Notes: generated by a model from the sequence alone, not told the origin. 34,786 nt of DNA from Sedimentisphaerales bacterium (GCA_028277585.1 JANQFY010000378.1:1-34786), one strand, 5' to 3'; counted from the first letter of the stretch, positions 1 through 8,163 are shown. Made by a program: numbers and translations.

Positions 1-81
1 TGGATGTCCATTGACGTCGTTTCATCAGCTGCTCCTATCAAGTGACTTCGGGAACGAATACTATCCAATTCCGTTAGCCGC

Positions 82-2298
82 TTAAAGGGGAGCAGTATAG
101 CGATCGTTTCGGTCTCCATCTTCGCGCTTGGCCTCCTTCGCCTGCGTTTCTCGTTTTCCGTGCTTCTCGACCCACTCGGCCCATCCGCCTTTGAAGATCA
201 CTACGTTTGAGTAGCCTTCCTCGATCAACCTGACGCCGACCTCCTCGGCGAACTTGCAGCCGGCACTTTGGCAGTACGCGAGGATGGGACTACCGGCAGG
301 GATCTTCGCGACGATCTCCTCCCATACCACGTCGTTGGCATCAACGGGCAAGTTAATCGCCCGCTCCAAATGCCCCTTTTCGAAATCGGACGCAAGTCGC
401 GCGTCAATGACAACGACATCCTTGTCGAGCAACTCGCGCGTCTTCTGTTCGGAAATCTTCGGAACAAAGGAGCCGGCATACGCCTTCTGGAGCGAAGCCG
501 TAGCATTCGCGTTAGCCAGCAGACCCTCACTGTGGGCAAAGTGATAGAGCACGCCGCCCATCAGTGCGGCCAGACCCAGTGCTACGCCCTGTCCGATCGT
601 CATGCCCATCACCCATCGCCGGGGCAATGCGCCGACCAGCGCGAGCCAAAGGCGTTTACCCAACCTCGCGACCACAATGATCAGCACGCCGACCATTGTC
701 CAGAAGAGCAACCGCTGACGATCGTGCCGAAACAGGGCGTCGATATTAAAGGGGCGATCCGAAAGGAACAGAACACGTCCATCCCAGAGAGACGCCAGAT
801 CCGCGAAAGAAACCAGCTTCGGCGCCTCAGGCGGATTGAATACCTTGGCCTTGCCCTTCTCCGTTCCGAGATACAGGGCGTAATGGTCATAGTCCTTGGC
901 CTCAGGGCCCGCCTTCACATGGAGAATCCCCTGGTGGGGAGACTTTCGCAGGGCCTTGGTGCTGAGCCTGGCGGCCACCCCGGCGTGGAAGCCGTAGTCG
1001 TGGGCGGCTCGATTCAATTCCGCCATCGAGCTGCCCCGCAGCCTACCGAAGTATTCCGGCTTGACCAGGTCACGAAAATCGGGCTCCAGTCCCTTGAACC
1101 TGAGAAGGGAGTAGATGCAATAGAGCCCACAATGGGCGCGAGGTTCCAGGTAGGGATTGATCCGTCTGACGAGCGGAAGCGGCTCGTTCGGATCGTCGTC
1201 GACCGGGAGAAGGTCCTCTTCTCGAGTGAGTTCCGGCGCCAGAGACGAATCACCTCCGTCGCCTGTCGACATCACGGTCTCCAGCATCCCGTCGATACGT
1301 TCGACGATGTCGTCATCGACGTGCTTGATCAGTTCGCCATCCTGCCAGACGTAACGAATGTGCGTGACGGGAACAATGATCACCAGCGTCCCGTTGGGAA
1401 CATCGTCTTCTTCAAAGGACCCCAGCGCCTCGTGGTCTGGGTTGGGGGCAAACTCCGTGATTTCGGCATGAGCCGTATCCGTGTAGCGCGTTCCTCTTAT
1501 GACGTATTCCCGCGTTCGAGTCGCCTCCGTGCCAATCCAGATCCCGTCGACACACTCGAAATGGGTCGTGTAATACGTCTCGCGAAACGTATCGAAGCCA
1601 GTGATTCGCCCGTAGCGCACGTGGCCGGCCGCCTTGGTCGTTTCGATCTGTCGCTTGGCAATGGCGAAACCATGCTCCGGATCGATCCAAATGGTGATGT
1701 CCCCATGGGTAGTGTTCGCATCGACGACATAACACGCGATGCCGTTGACCACTTCACGATCCTCCCGGAGGGACACGGAGCGAGTTTGGAGCAGGACCTC
1801 GTCAATGCGACGGAAGGAACCGGGGAAGTGACCCATGGCGAACGAGGCTTCGTGTCGGTATTGCAGAGACTTGATCTCATACTCTTTCATGCTAGGTTCG
1901 AGCGTCGCAAAATCATCATAGAAAAGCACCCCCGTGTCCTCTCGGTCCTGCTTGAGATACTTCCTATAGGTGTGGCCGTCCCACATAAGCCTGAGATAGG
2001 CGGCCTCCTCTGGGTGCAACGTGGTGTCTTTCGTCTCATTAACGTCCTGCCACAACCACTGTCGCTTGCACATTCGCCTACTATCGCTGCGCAGGTCGAA
2101 GTGCGTTAGGGTCCCTGGCCTTTCCTGATCATCCACGTGTGCTTGCGAACGGACTTCGCACTTGAGTCGCCAGGACGCAAACTCGTCCAAATTCTCTCTG
2201 CAATTGCGCAGCAATTGTGCAACATCCATGCTTGGCGCTGCCGTCGCTACCCTACAGACGCCCACCGCGACGACGAGCCATGTCAATGACGTACGCAT
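82..2298 (-). CDS. Exported LolA-like / C39-like peptidase / rhodanese membrane protein, copy A
   Basis: A 738-aa protein with a Sec signal peptide (about residues 1-21). Residues 25-320 resemble LolA-type outer-membrane lipoprotein carrier domains (WIDPEHG near 204-210). Residues 380-515 resemble a C39 (bacteriocin-processing) cysteine peptidase, with candidate nucleophile Cys390 in AHCGLYC and His472 in YDHYALYL. The place of the usual third catalytic residue (Asp in DP) holds Asn488 (FNPP). Two membrane segments follow (about 530-546 and 563-587) with a basic loop between them, so both the C39 and the C-terminal rhodanese domain (about 605-715, catalytic loop CQSAGC, Cys676) should face the periplasm. 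It aligns without gaps with the protein at 8138-10339 over about 700 residues. It lies 124 nt downstream of a Cys-rich peptide gene, its likely partner. The start follows a GAGGG Shine-Dalgarno. The domain calls are firm for rhodanese and moderate for C39; the substrate is unknown. Confidence 0.85.
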   Translation of the reverse strand: MRTSLTWLVVAVGVCRVATAAPSMDVAQLLRNCRENLDEFASWRLKCEVRSQAHVDDQERPGTLTHFDLRSDSRRMCKRQWLWQDVNETKDTTLHPEEAAYLRLMWDGHTYRKYLKQDREDTGVLFYDDFATLEPSMKEYEIKSLQYRHEASFAMGHFPGSFRRIDEVLLQTRSVSLREDREVVNGIACYVVDANTTHGDITIWIDPEHGFAIAKRQIETTKAAGHVRYGRITGFDTFRETYYTTHFECVDGIWIGTEATRTREYVIRGTRYTDTAHAEITEFAPNPDHEALGSFEEDDVPNGTLVIIVPVTHIRYVWQDGELIKHVDDDIVERIDGMLETVMSTGDGGDSSLAPELTREEDLLPVDDDPNEPLPLVRRINPYLEPRAHCGLYCIYSLLRFKGLEPDFRDLVKPEYFGRLRGSSMAELNRAAHDYGFHAGVAARLSTKALRKSPHQGILHVKAGPEAKDYDHYALYLGTEKGKAKVFNPPEAPKLVSFADLASLWDGRVLFLSDRPFNIDALFRHDRQRLLFWTMVGVLIIVVARLGKRLWLALVGALPRRWVMGMTIGQGVALGLAALMGGVLYHFAHSEGLLANANATASLQKAYAGSFVPKISEQKTRELLDKDVVVIDARLASDFEKGHLERAINLPVDANDVVWEEIVAKIPAGSPILAYCQSAGCKFAEEVGVRLIEEGYSNVVIFKGGWAEWVEKHGKRETQAKEAKREDGDRNDRYTAPL

Positions 2299-2362
2299 CG
2301 TTTCCCTCGCCAGCTATCTTTGATCGCTACTGTAGAATGGAGATTCCGGTACACTTCTGGCA

Positions 2363-2393
2363 AAGTCGAGCGTCCTTTTCGGACGCTCGACTT
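2363..2393 (-). terminator. Intercistronic hairpin, peptide A to C39/rhodanese A
   Basis: A perfect 13-bp inverted repeat (AAGTCGAGCGTCC and its complement) with a 5-nt loop lies between the Cys-rich peptide stop and the C39/rhodanese start. On the minus strand the stem ends in CTTTGCC, so the U-run is poor. It may be a partial terminator or an RNA-processing and stability hairpin that lets the peptide mRNA accumulate more than the downstream gene. A similar hairpin with the same GTCGAGCG core sits at the same place in copy B. Confidence 0.65.
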
Positions 2394-2422
2394 CTCGCCG
2401 CCGAAGCGAACGGCATCCGTCG

Positions 2423-2791
2423 CTAGTAACAACTGCCGTTACGCAGGAAAGCGCATACGCCCAAACCCGTGCATGCGGTGCCGACCTTATGAGAGGTCCC
2501 TGTCGCGTCGCCGGCGGAGGAACAACTGACCACCGTGATGGGGCCTCCGGAGCACACCTCGCCTCCTTCCCAATTGCTGCACGACGTGTTGTAGTCGCCA
2601 TCACAGTATGTGCACGACCCAACAGCATTTGTACAAGCGACCCAGGGATTCTGCTCAATGGAGCAGACTGTGAAGCCACCCGTGACCAAATCCCCGGCAG
2701 TGCCGACCGGTGATGCGCCGAGATACACCGCCATCAGTCCCAGGGTCAGGCCAACCAACACCGAGAAGGATGAACACATCCTTGTCTTCAT
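2423..2791 (-). CDS. Cys-rich exported peptide, copy A
   Basis: A 122-aa small protein that I do not recognise as a named family. Its N-terminus is a leader with a hydrophobic stretch (about residues 8-25), followed by ASPVGTAGDLVTGGF, which ends in a double glycine at about residues 38-39. The remaining ~83 residues hold 10 cysteines, including a CxxC, and end in GSCY. The leader matches the copy at 10481-10849 in 24 of the first 40 positions, and eight cysteines map one to one (CxxC, C, C-SGG, C, C, C, C-Y), while most other core residues differ. The start has an AGGGAG Shine-Dalgarno 8 nt upstream. The next gene downstream encodes a C39-like peptidase/rhodanese protein. A Sec-exported disulfide-rich peptide is the simplest reading; processing after Gly-Gly by the C39 domain is inference. 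Confidence 0.8.
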   Translation of the reverse strand: MKTRMCSSFSVLVGLTLGLMAVYLGASPVGTAGDLVTGGFTVCSIEQNPWVACTNAVGSCTYCDGDYNTSCSNWEGGEVCSGGPITVVSCSSAGDATGTSHKVGTACTGLGVCAFLRNGSCY

Positions 2792-2868
2792 GATACGATC
2801 TCCCTAATGTAGAGGACCATCTATTTCACACTGCTTCAGCACAGCGCGAGCAGCGCGACGACCACTGT

Positions 2869-2886
2869 TCAAGGGCCTCGAATCAT
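2869..2886 (-). CDS. Five-residue leader ORF MIRGP, copy A
   Basis: ATG ATT CGA GGC CCT TGA, preceded by TGGAGGTGA with 8 nt to the ATG. The stop is 77 nt upstream of the Cys-rich peptide start. The same five residues, the same stop codon and the same Shine-Dalgarno spacing occur at the matching place in copy B (10909-10926), where all four non-start sense codons differ only at the third base. That pattern suggests selection on the peptide rather than on the DNA. A role as a translated leader controlling the peptide gene is inference. Confidence 0.6.
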   Translation of the reverse strand: MIRGP

Positions 2887-2949
2887 GGCGCTCACCTCCA
2901 ATCACTCCCGCCTACGCGGATCCGACTCCACTACGGCTTCCGTTCCATA

Positions 2950-3019
2950 CGCGCATACACTCTCCGCTTCTTAGATCGGGGAACTATCGAGAAGAGACGT
3001 CACGACGCCGTCATCCTTG
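2950..3019 (-). promoter_or_regulatory. Conserved upstream boxes of module A
   Basis: Two blocks upstream of the MIRGP ORF are shared with copy B. Block 1 (2999-3019) is 21 nt identical to 11038-11058. Block 2 (2950-2962, GAGTGTATGCGCG on the minus strand) is identical to 10991-11003. Block-to-block spacing (36 and 34 nt) and spacing from block 2 to the MIRGP start codon (63 and 64 nt) are nearly fixed, while the DNA between them has diverged. I see no convincing -35/-10 pair, so this is called as a regulatory region only. Confidence 0.5.
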
Positions 3020-3111
3020 CCCTACATCCCGTCGCACCCTTGCACCGTATACCGCTAATTGTCTTCCTCCGCATCAAGTCACGCGATACGCTTCACCCAT
3101 CACGCACGACG

Positions 3112-3131
3112 GCAGCCGCGAAGCGGTCTGC
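3112..3131 (-). terminator. Hairpin abutting the prepilin A stop codon
   Basis: GCAG-CCGC, GAA loop, GCGG-T-CTGC: an 8-bp stem with one bulged T that touches the prepilin stop codon. The equivalent hairpin after the paralogous prepilin (11818-11836) is perfect with the same GAA loop. There is no U-run. Confidence 0.45.
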
Positions 3132-3913
3132 TAATACTCCTCGAATCCCTTCATCCAGTGCGGCCAGTCGCCGGGCGTCACGCCTCCGGCCGTCGTCCAG
3201 GGCCCGGCCGTGTCGAACTGGCGATGCCACTTGAACGTCCACAGTTCCTTCAAGCCTATCTTGCGCACCGACCAGTCCAGGAACAGTCCGTTGACCCCGC
3301 CGTCATGGCGGTTGATGCAGGCCTCCATGCTAACGGTGACGTTCCACCATTGAAAGCCGTCACCTTCCGGGGGGACCTCGCCTCCAGACGGTGCGACGAC
3401 CGTATTGACCCACTCTGTGAGCACGGGAATGTCGGGTCTTTGGCGCACATGTCCTGCCCAGGCGAAGGGAGCATAGGATGCATTGGGTAGGTAGAGCCAC
3501 CCATTCATACTGTAGCTGCCGTACAGTCGTTCCCGCCCCTCGTACTTCAGCGGTCCCCACGCCCGGAATGTATCACCATGTCGAGAGGGGTACTCGTCGT
3601 CCGGCCGATAGTCTCTATAGGTGGGCTGCGAAGCCATCGGACATAGGAGTAGATCGTTGCTGTCCGCGTAGTAGGGCCGCAAGGAATAGATCCACTCGGA
3701 GCCCTCCGTCTGGGGAAAGGCGCTGTGGTTCTCCGCCAGGTAGGCCGCGAAGACAACGCCCCACTGCTTCAGGTTGGCCTGGCACAGCACCGCCCGGGCC
3801 TGCCTCCGCGCCCGCGATAGCGTGGGCAAGAGCATCGCCATCAGCAGGACCACAATGGAGATGACCACCAATAGTTCGATCAGCGTGAATCCGCTTCGTT
3901 TTCTCCCACGCAT
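3131..3913 (-). CDS. Prepilin-like protein (type II secretion pseudopilin type), copy A
   Basis: A 260-aa protein starting [20 protein letters not shown], the classic prepilin cleavage/methylation signal (cut after Gly8, Phe9 at +1, Glu at +5) followed by the hydrophobic helix that anchors pseudopilins. The C-terminal half carries [18 protein letters not shown], a variant of the planctomycete H-x9-DG motif with DW in place of DG, and ends GDWPHWMKGFEEY. The start at 3913 has GGAG 8 nt upstream, and the same start context recurs in its paralogs; an upstream in-frame Met at 3967 lacks this support. A paralog lies at 11837-12706 and a deletion derivative at 4133-4306. The gene lies upstream of the Cys-rich peptide and may be co-transcribed with the mini gene before it. 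Planctomycetes carry many such pseudopilins, mostly of unknown role. Confidence 0.85.
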   Translation of the reverse strand: MRGRKRSGFTLIELLVVISIVVLLMAMLLPTLSRARRQARAVLCQANLKQWGVVFAAYLAENHSAFPQTEGSEWIYSLRPYYADSNDLLLCPMASQPTYRDYRPDDEYPSRHGDTFRAWGPLKYEGRERLYGSYSMNGWLYLPNASYAPFAWAGHVRQRPDIPVLTEWVNTVVAPSGGEVPPEGDGFQWWNVTVSMEACINRHDGGVNGLFLDWSVRKIGLKELWTFKWHRQFDTAGPWTTAGGVTPGDWPHWMKGFEEY

Positions 3914-4019
3914 GGCTTCCGCTCCAATCCTCTCAACAGGAGCCCGCAAAACCGTTCGCTTTGTCATGCCTCGTGCTACAGATCTACCTCCCCTTTATTC
4001 CATGGCGATTCCCACGACA

Positions 4020-4132
4020 GCGATATGGACACAATTCTCAAAAAGAGAAGCCCTGACTCAAGCCGCAGCCCCCCATCCGCAGAACGACCACAGACCGAAC
4101 GGAGGATGCACCGCACTCCGTTTCATTCACGG
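4020..4132. repeat. Diverged repeat of 11637-11750 (module duplication)
   Basis: The non-coding stretch between the mini-prepilin stop and the full prepilin shares blocks with 11637-11750: ATGGACACAA, GACTCAAGCCGC, GACCGAACG and CACCGCACTCCGTTTCA-type strings in the same order. It marks the duplication that produced the two modules. No gene is seen in it. Confidence 0.6.
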
Positions 4133-4306
4133 CTAATACTCTTTGAACGGCCGCATCCAGTGCGGCCAATCGCCCGGCTGCACCCCGCGCGCCTGCTTCC
4201 GCGCGCGCGACAGCCCAGGCAACATCAGCGCCATCAACAGAACCACAATGGAGGTGACCACCAACAGTTCGATCAGCGTGAATCCGCTTCGTTTTCTCCC
4301 ACACAT
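4133..4306 (-). CDS. 57-aa internally deleted prepilin
   Basis: From ATG at 4306 the frame reads [20 protein letters not shown], then the pilin helix to SRARKQARG, and then directly [16 protein letters not shown]-stop. In the paralog at 11837-12706 these two blocks are separated by roughly 220 residues, so the whole globular domain is missing through a clean in-frame deletion. The Shine-Dalgarno (GGAG, 8 nt) and a promoter of the same layout as the other copies are retained. It could be a decaying pseudogene or a functional helix-only mini-pilin; the intact frame, signal and C-terminus keep the second option open. It lies upstream of the full-length prepilin at 3131-3913, with 219 nt between them. 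Confidence 0.7.
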   Translation of the reverse strand: MCGRKRSGFTLIELLVVTSIVVLLMALMLPGLSRARKQARGVQPGDWPHWMRPFKEY

Positions 4307-4406
4307 GGCTTCCGCTCCGATCCTCTCCAGAAGGAGCCCTCAAACCAAGTCGCTTCGTTCAAGCCTCGTATCCAAGACGCCGCTTCACCACCGTCTCGTT
4401 CTCTCT

Positions 4407-4435
4407 ATGGTCCAATCCCCTCCACATCACGTCAA
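4407..4435 (-). promoter_or_regulatory. Sigma-70-like promoter of the mini-prepilin
   Basis: On the minus strand TTGACG, 17 nt, GACCAT. The same layout occurs before the other two prepilin starts (11501-11529 and 12806-12834), and the flanking sequence (GAACGAG, GTGAAGCGGCG) is also shared. Of the three -10 boxes this one is the furthest from consensus, so it may be the weakest. Confidence 0.55.
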
Positions 4436-4563
4436 GCGAAAACCCCGACACCTCGGCGCACGCCAACTCTCCCACTATCCAAGAAGCCACCCTCACCATC
4501 CCCACACCGACACCATTCTCGGACACGGTCGAAGACCCTCAGTATTCCCCTCCAAGAACTGCA

Positions 4564-4584
4564 AACTAGGGTCCGTCCCTAGTT
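4564..4584 (-). terminator. Hairpin downstream of the mannose synthase-like gene
   Basis: AACTAGGG, 5-nt loop, CCCTAGTT: a perfect 8-bp stem 27 nt past the GT2 stop. On the minus strand it is followed by TGC, so the U-tract is short. It probably ends the C39/rhodanese B to GT2 operon before the mini-prepilin promoter. The 4436-4563 stretch shows nothing else. Confidence 0.5.
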
Positions 4585-4610
4585 ATTCCTAGTTCTGCCG
4601 GACCTCCGTC

Positions 4611-5336
4611 CTATAGGCGACCCATCAGGGCGAGCAGGCGCAGACGCCATAGCCCCCAGAGCGCTTCGTAGACGATGTGCCGATCGAGCTTGGACCGGCC
4701 GGCCCTACGATCGGCGAAAACAATGGGGATCTCACGAATCCGCATCCCCAATTTCCAGACCCGATACGCGATCTCGATCTGGAAGACGTAACCGTTGGAC
4801 GCGATGCGGTCGAAATCGAGCCGCTCCAGGAGCGTCCGGCGGAAACACCGATAGCCGCTGGTGGCGTCCCGGACCGACATGCCCGTGATAAGGTGCGCGT
4901 AGAGATTACCGCACTGCGAGAGGAGCCGCCTTCGCAGGGGCCAGTTCTGCGTCCGTCCTCGCCGGATGTACCGCGACCCAATAATCAGATCCGCCTCGGC
5001 CGCCGCTTCGATGAATCGCGGAATCTCACGCGGGTCGTGCGAGAAATCCGCATCCATCTCAAGGGCGAGATCATAGCCCTGTTCCAGGGCGAAGCGGAAC
5101 CCCGCCAGGTAGGCGGTGCCCAATCCCAGCTTACGCGCCCTCTTGAGCAGGTGCACCCTCGGCGTCGCTTCCGCCAGCCGCTCGGCCAGAACGGCCGTGC
5201 CGTCGGGAGAGTTGTCATCGACCACCAGGATGTCCACCTGCGCCGCCTGCTCCAGCACTCGGGGAACCAGTCGGCGGATGTTCTCTCGCTCTTGATAGGT
5301 CGGAATGATAACCAGAACGCGTCCATTCGCTGCCAT
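4611..5336 (-). CDS. Polyprenyl-phosphate mannose synthase-like GT2 (DPM1 family)
   Basis: A 241-aa family 2 glycosyltransferase. It opens with VLVIIPTYQERENI, has VVDDNSPDGT (nucleotide-sugar binding) near residue 40, and the metal-binding DADFSHDP near 95-102, all as in dolichol/polyprenol-phosphate mannosyltransferases. Length and ending match the short soluble (DPM1-like) form without a membrane domain. Such enzymes transfer mannose or glucose from a nucleotide sugar to a polyprenyl phosphate at the inner face of the membrane, making the donor for GT-C enzymes. A GT-C-like gene lies two genes upstream in the same direction, which fits. The Met at 5336 has GGAGG 5 nt upstream; the Met just before it (5339) is only 2 nt from it. 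The sugar is not readable from sequence. Confidence 0.88.
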   Translation of the reverse strand: MAANGRVLVIIPTYQERENIRRLVPRVLEQAAQVDILVVDDNSPDGTAVLAERLAEATPRVHLLKRARKLGLGTAYLAGFRFALEQGYDLALEMDADFSHDPREIPRFIEAAAEADLIIGSRYIRRGRTQNWPLRRRLLSQCGNLYAHLITGMSVRDATSGYRCFRRTLLERLDFDRIASNGYVFQIEIAYRVWKLGMRIREIPIVFADRRAGRSKLDRHIVYEALWGLWRLRLLALMGRL

Positions 5337-5365
5337 CATGACCTCCCAAGCAATAGGGGCGGATC

Positions 5366-5420
5366 GGGACAGTCACCGGGTATCGCTCGCAGCATCCTAA
5401 CAAGACCGGGTGACTGCCCC
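5366..5420. repeat. Imperfect inverted repeat with GGGACAGTCACC arms
   Basis: Arms GGGACAGTCACC and GGTGACTGCCCC lie in the gap between the MauE/DoxX-like and GT2 genes. A related half-element (GTGACTGTCCC) appears near 13838-13848. It looks like a REP-type intergenic palindrome and could form a hairpin in the operon mRNA. No transposase of the RAYT type is in this window. Confidence 0.45.
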
Positions 5421-5431
5421 GTCATCGGTTG

Positions 5432-5956
5432 TCATAGTTCCAGCGCCGGATCAATGACGGCCGGTTCGGCCTCGGTGCGCTCGGCCGCTTCGGTTGGGGC
5501 CAGCCATTGCCTGGGCGCCAGCAGGATCGTCCCGGCATAGGCCGCGGCGCTGATCAGCATGATCACGATCGCGCGGATCAGGGTCAGGTAGCTGATCTTG
5601 CCGGCCGCGTTGCTGCTGAAGCACCCGCAACTGATGTCCAGCTTGCGGATCAGCGCCGAGGCCAGCACAAACGTGAACATCGCGCCCATCGCCGTGCTGG
5701 CCAGCAGCGCGCCGCCCACGAAGACGCCGCCCACCAGACAGATCCCGACGAACAGTTCCAGCCAGGGCAAGGTCATCGCGACCAACACGCCCAGTTTCGG
5801 CCCGACCAGTTCGTATCCATAGACGTCACTGAGAAACGCGTAGGGCAAACGGATCTTGGGCAAGCTGCTGGCGATGAACATCGCGCCGAGAACCAGCCGC
5901 GTCACCAACACGAATCCGCCCAACGCCCCTTCCCTGCTCGGCAAAGACAATCGCAT
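5432..5956 (-). CDS. MauE/DoxX-like membrane protein
   Basis: A 174-aa protein with about four membrane segments. It opens with GGFVLVTRLVLGAMFIASSLPKI, typical of DoxX/MauE proteins, and carries the ISCGCFS motif that MauE-type members keep between segments 3 and 4. MauE is needed for maturation of disulfide-rich methylamine dehydrogenase, and DoxX relatives act in thiol and sulfur chemistry in the membrane. Beside two exported rhodanese proteins and Cys-rich peptides, a thiol-redox job is plausible but inferred. The start at 5956 has GGAGG 6 nt upstream. A Met six codons earlier (5974) overlaps the previous stop as TAATG but has no Shine-Dalgarno. Either way it is tightly coupled to the upstream gene. 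The C-terminal 25 residues are acidic and variable-looking. Confidence 0.75.
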   Translation of the reverse strand: MRLSLPSREGALGGFVLVTRLVLGAMFIASSLPKIRLPYAFLSDVYGYELVGPKLGVLVAMTLPWLELFVGICLVGGVFVGGALLASTAMGAMFTFVLASALIRKLDISCGCFSSNAAGKISYLTLIRAIVIMLISAAAYAGTILLAPRQWLAPTEAAERTEAEPAVIDPALEL

Positions 5957-5973
5957 ATCAAACCTCCGGTTCA

Positions 5974-8163
5974 TTAGTTTTGAGTGTCGAGTGTTGAGTC
6001 TTGAGTTTCCGATTCGGAGTCTTCAGTGGCGTCTCCGGCCTCCGGCCTGCCGTCTCCCGCCTGCGTCTCTTCCGTCCTTGCTTTCGCCACCAGCCGGTCG
6101 AACTGCACGCGCGGCGACTCGATATACGGCCGCTCCATCTCGTACGCCCGCAAGTGTTCCTCGATCCGCGTCGCCAACTCATCGCGGCGCAATCGCCGCG
6201 CCATCGTCAGCGCCTCCTGCGCCGTCTCCACCGCCTTGGCGTACTGCGCATCGGACGCATACGCCGCCGCCAGCACATCCAGCACACCCGCGTCCCGCCG
6301 GTCGCTCCGGGTCGCCGCTTGCTCGGCATACCCCAGCGCCTCATTCGGATCGCGAATCGCCTCGTCTGGATGCGTCGCCAGGAACCACGCCGCATCCTTG
6401 AGAGCCAAGAGGAAACTCGGATTGACCTGCAGCGCCTCCCGCAAGCGTTTGAGTCCTTTGGCGGGCTTGCCCGAGAAGGTTAGCGCCATACCCAGCTTGT
6501 AGTGCGCCGGGGCGAAGTCGGAACGGGTCTCGAGGATTTCTTGATACTGCTCAATCGCCCGATCGCAGTCGCCCGTGGCCAGGAGGATATTGCCCAGATT
6601 CAAATACGCCACCGTGAGGGTTGGGTCCGCTTCCAGTGCCTTCTGGTAATGCTCGACAACCTCCTTCGTATGCTGGGGCCCCTGCCGACTCAATGCGAGA
6701 GCGAGGTTGTAGTGCGCCACCTTGTCGTCGGGCGACGACGCCAGGGCGCGACGATAACACTCCACGGCCATGTCCGGCTGGCCGCGATGGGCATAGGCGA
6801 CACCGAGGCTCGAGTTCAACTTCGGAGCGTCCGGCTCGGTCTCCAGCAGATACTCGTGCAACTCCACGGTGTCGCGCCACCGACTCTGGTAGCGGCGCAA
6901 GGCGACGGTCTCAGCGCCCGCAGCCGCGACCAAGACAACGAACAGGACGACCTGTCGGATGGCTCGCCTGCGCTCGGGCGCAGCGTCGATAAACCATCGG
7001 GCCAAGGCGGCCAACACCATGAGGAACCCCAGCGCCGATAGGTAAAGATAGCGATTGGCGGCAATCGTCGGCGTCACGCTGATGATCCCCATCGCCGGAA
7101 AGATCATGACGAAGAAGATCAGCCAACCCGTTAGCGGGGCCCGCGTTCTCCGGTGCGCGAGAATCAGCGTTGGAACGAGTAAGGCCGTTCCTATGACACC
7201 GCTCAGCACGGCCGGACTGCGCAAGCTCATGGGCGAAGGGAAGCCGTAATAGGCCGACATCGCCGCGGGCCAGAAGAACTTGTGGAGGTAGAAGACAATG
7301 TTGTGACATAGAACCAGTGGGATGCGCCACGGATCGTAGTCACCGGGCAGCTTCGCCGGCGCGGTGAGTTGCTGAGACACGAAGATAACAACAGCAGAGA
7401 GCACCCCGATGGTAAACAAGGGCCATTTCTCTACAACCGCTTTGCGGCTTAGTCGCTTCAGGGGCCAATGATCGAGCAACAACATCATCGCAGGCAATGG
7501 AACGGCGATCGGTTTGCACAGCAGCGCCAGAGCATAGGTCACGCAACACCCAGCGAAGTGCCGGCGCCGCCGCTGCTCGGCAAACTGCAGGTAGAAGATC
7601 AATGACCACAACGCGAAGAACGCCGAGAGGACGGTCTTGCGTTCGCTAATCCAGCAGACCGACTCGACCGACAAAGGGTGCAGGCCGAACAACAGCGCCA
7701 GACCGGCCGCGACGCCGGGGCGACCGAACAGCAGATAAAGGAACACGCCCAGCAGCGCCGTATTGGCCACGTGGAAGGCCAGGCTCGTGCGGTGGTAGGT
7801 TCGCATGCTGTCGTAGCGGCCCGACATCTCACGGTCCACCATCAGCGAGATCATCGTCAGCGGCAGATAGAACCCCGGGATGGTCGAAGGCTCCCAGACC
7901 TCTACGACAAACCGCCGGGTCGATTCCCACGACGGGTTCTGCACGAGCGGGTTTTGCAGCGCGAAGTGGTGATCGTCGAGATAGGTCGCGCGGGCCGAGA
8001 GGCTGGGCGTGTGGACCAGCGCGACCACCGCACAGGCGGCGATCAGCATATACGCCAGCAGCCGTTTCCGAGTGGTCGCGCCGACCAGCAGCGCCGCCAA
8101 CGAACCGGCCGGGCCGGGCGCCGTCGCGACAGCCCGCTCAGACAGGTAAGTCGTCGTCCGCAT
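5974..8163 (-). CDS. GT-C/TMTC-like multi-pass protein with C-terminal TPRs
   Basis: A 729-aa protein: a hydrophobic N-terminal half with roughly ten or more membrane segments, then TPR repeats (about residues 430-640) and a charged tail. YLDDHHFALQNPLV, just after the first membrane segment, places a DD pair in the first external loop, the site used by GT-C glycosyltransferases. The architecture matches TMTC-type O-mannosyltransferases and the similar bacterial TPR membrane proteins. Such enzymes use polyprenyl-phosphate mannose, and a synthase-like gene lies two genes downstream. The start at 8163 has AAGGAGG 9 nt upstream; a Met 13 codons earlier (8202) has none. It overlaps the end of the C39/rhodanese gene by 26 nt, so translation is likely coupled. 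The acceptor is unknown. Confidence 0.8.
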   Translation of the reverse strand: MRTTTYLSERAVATAPGPAGSLAALLVGATTRKRLLAYMLIAACAVVALVHTPSLSARATYLDDHHFALQNPLVQNPSWESTRRFVVEVWEPSTIPGFYLPLTMISLMVDREMSGRYDSMRTYHRTSLAFHVANTALLGVFLYLLFGRPGVAAGLALLFGLHPLSVESVCWISERKTVLSAFFALWSLIFYLQFAEQRRRRHFAGCCVTYALALLCKPIAVPLPAMMLLLDHWPLKRLSRKAVVEKWPLFTIGVLSAVVIFVSQQLTAPAKLPGDYDPWRIPLVLCHNIVFYLHKFFWPAAMSAYYGFPSPMSLRSPAVLSGVIGTALLVPTLILAHRRTRAPLTGWLIFFVMIFPAMGIISVTPTIAANRYLYLSALGFLMVLAALARWFIDAAPERRRAIRQVVLFVVLVAAAGAETVALRRYQSRWRDTVELHEYLLETEPDAPKLNSSLGVAYAHRGQPDMAVECYRRALASSPDDKVAHYNLALALSRQGPQHTKEVVEHYQKALEADPTLTVAYLNLGNILLATGDCDRAIEQYQEILETRSDFAPAHYKLGMALTFSGKPAKGLKRLREALQVNPSFLLALKDAAWFLATHPDEAIRDPNEALGYAEQAATRSDRRDAGVLDVLAAAYASDAQYAKAVETAQEALTMARRLRRDELATRIEEHLRAYEMERPYIESPRVQFDRLVAKARTEETQAGDGRPEAGDATEDSESETQDSTLDTQN

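Noticed and set aside
268-2109. 613-aa open frame on the plus strand
   Set aside because: Antisense shadow of the C39/rhodanese gene; no ribosome site, no family motifs, and the minus strand has a signal peptide, active-site residues and a colinear paralog.
2941-2967. Short uORF starting ATGCGC inside conserved block 2
   Set aside because: The reading frames differ after two residues between copies (about 14 and 10 codons), unlike MIRGP.
4038-4343. 101-aa minus-strand frame over the mini-prepilin
   Set aside because: It is in a different frame from FTLIELL; the 57-aa frame is the one related to the prepilins.
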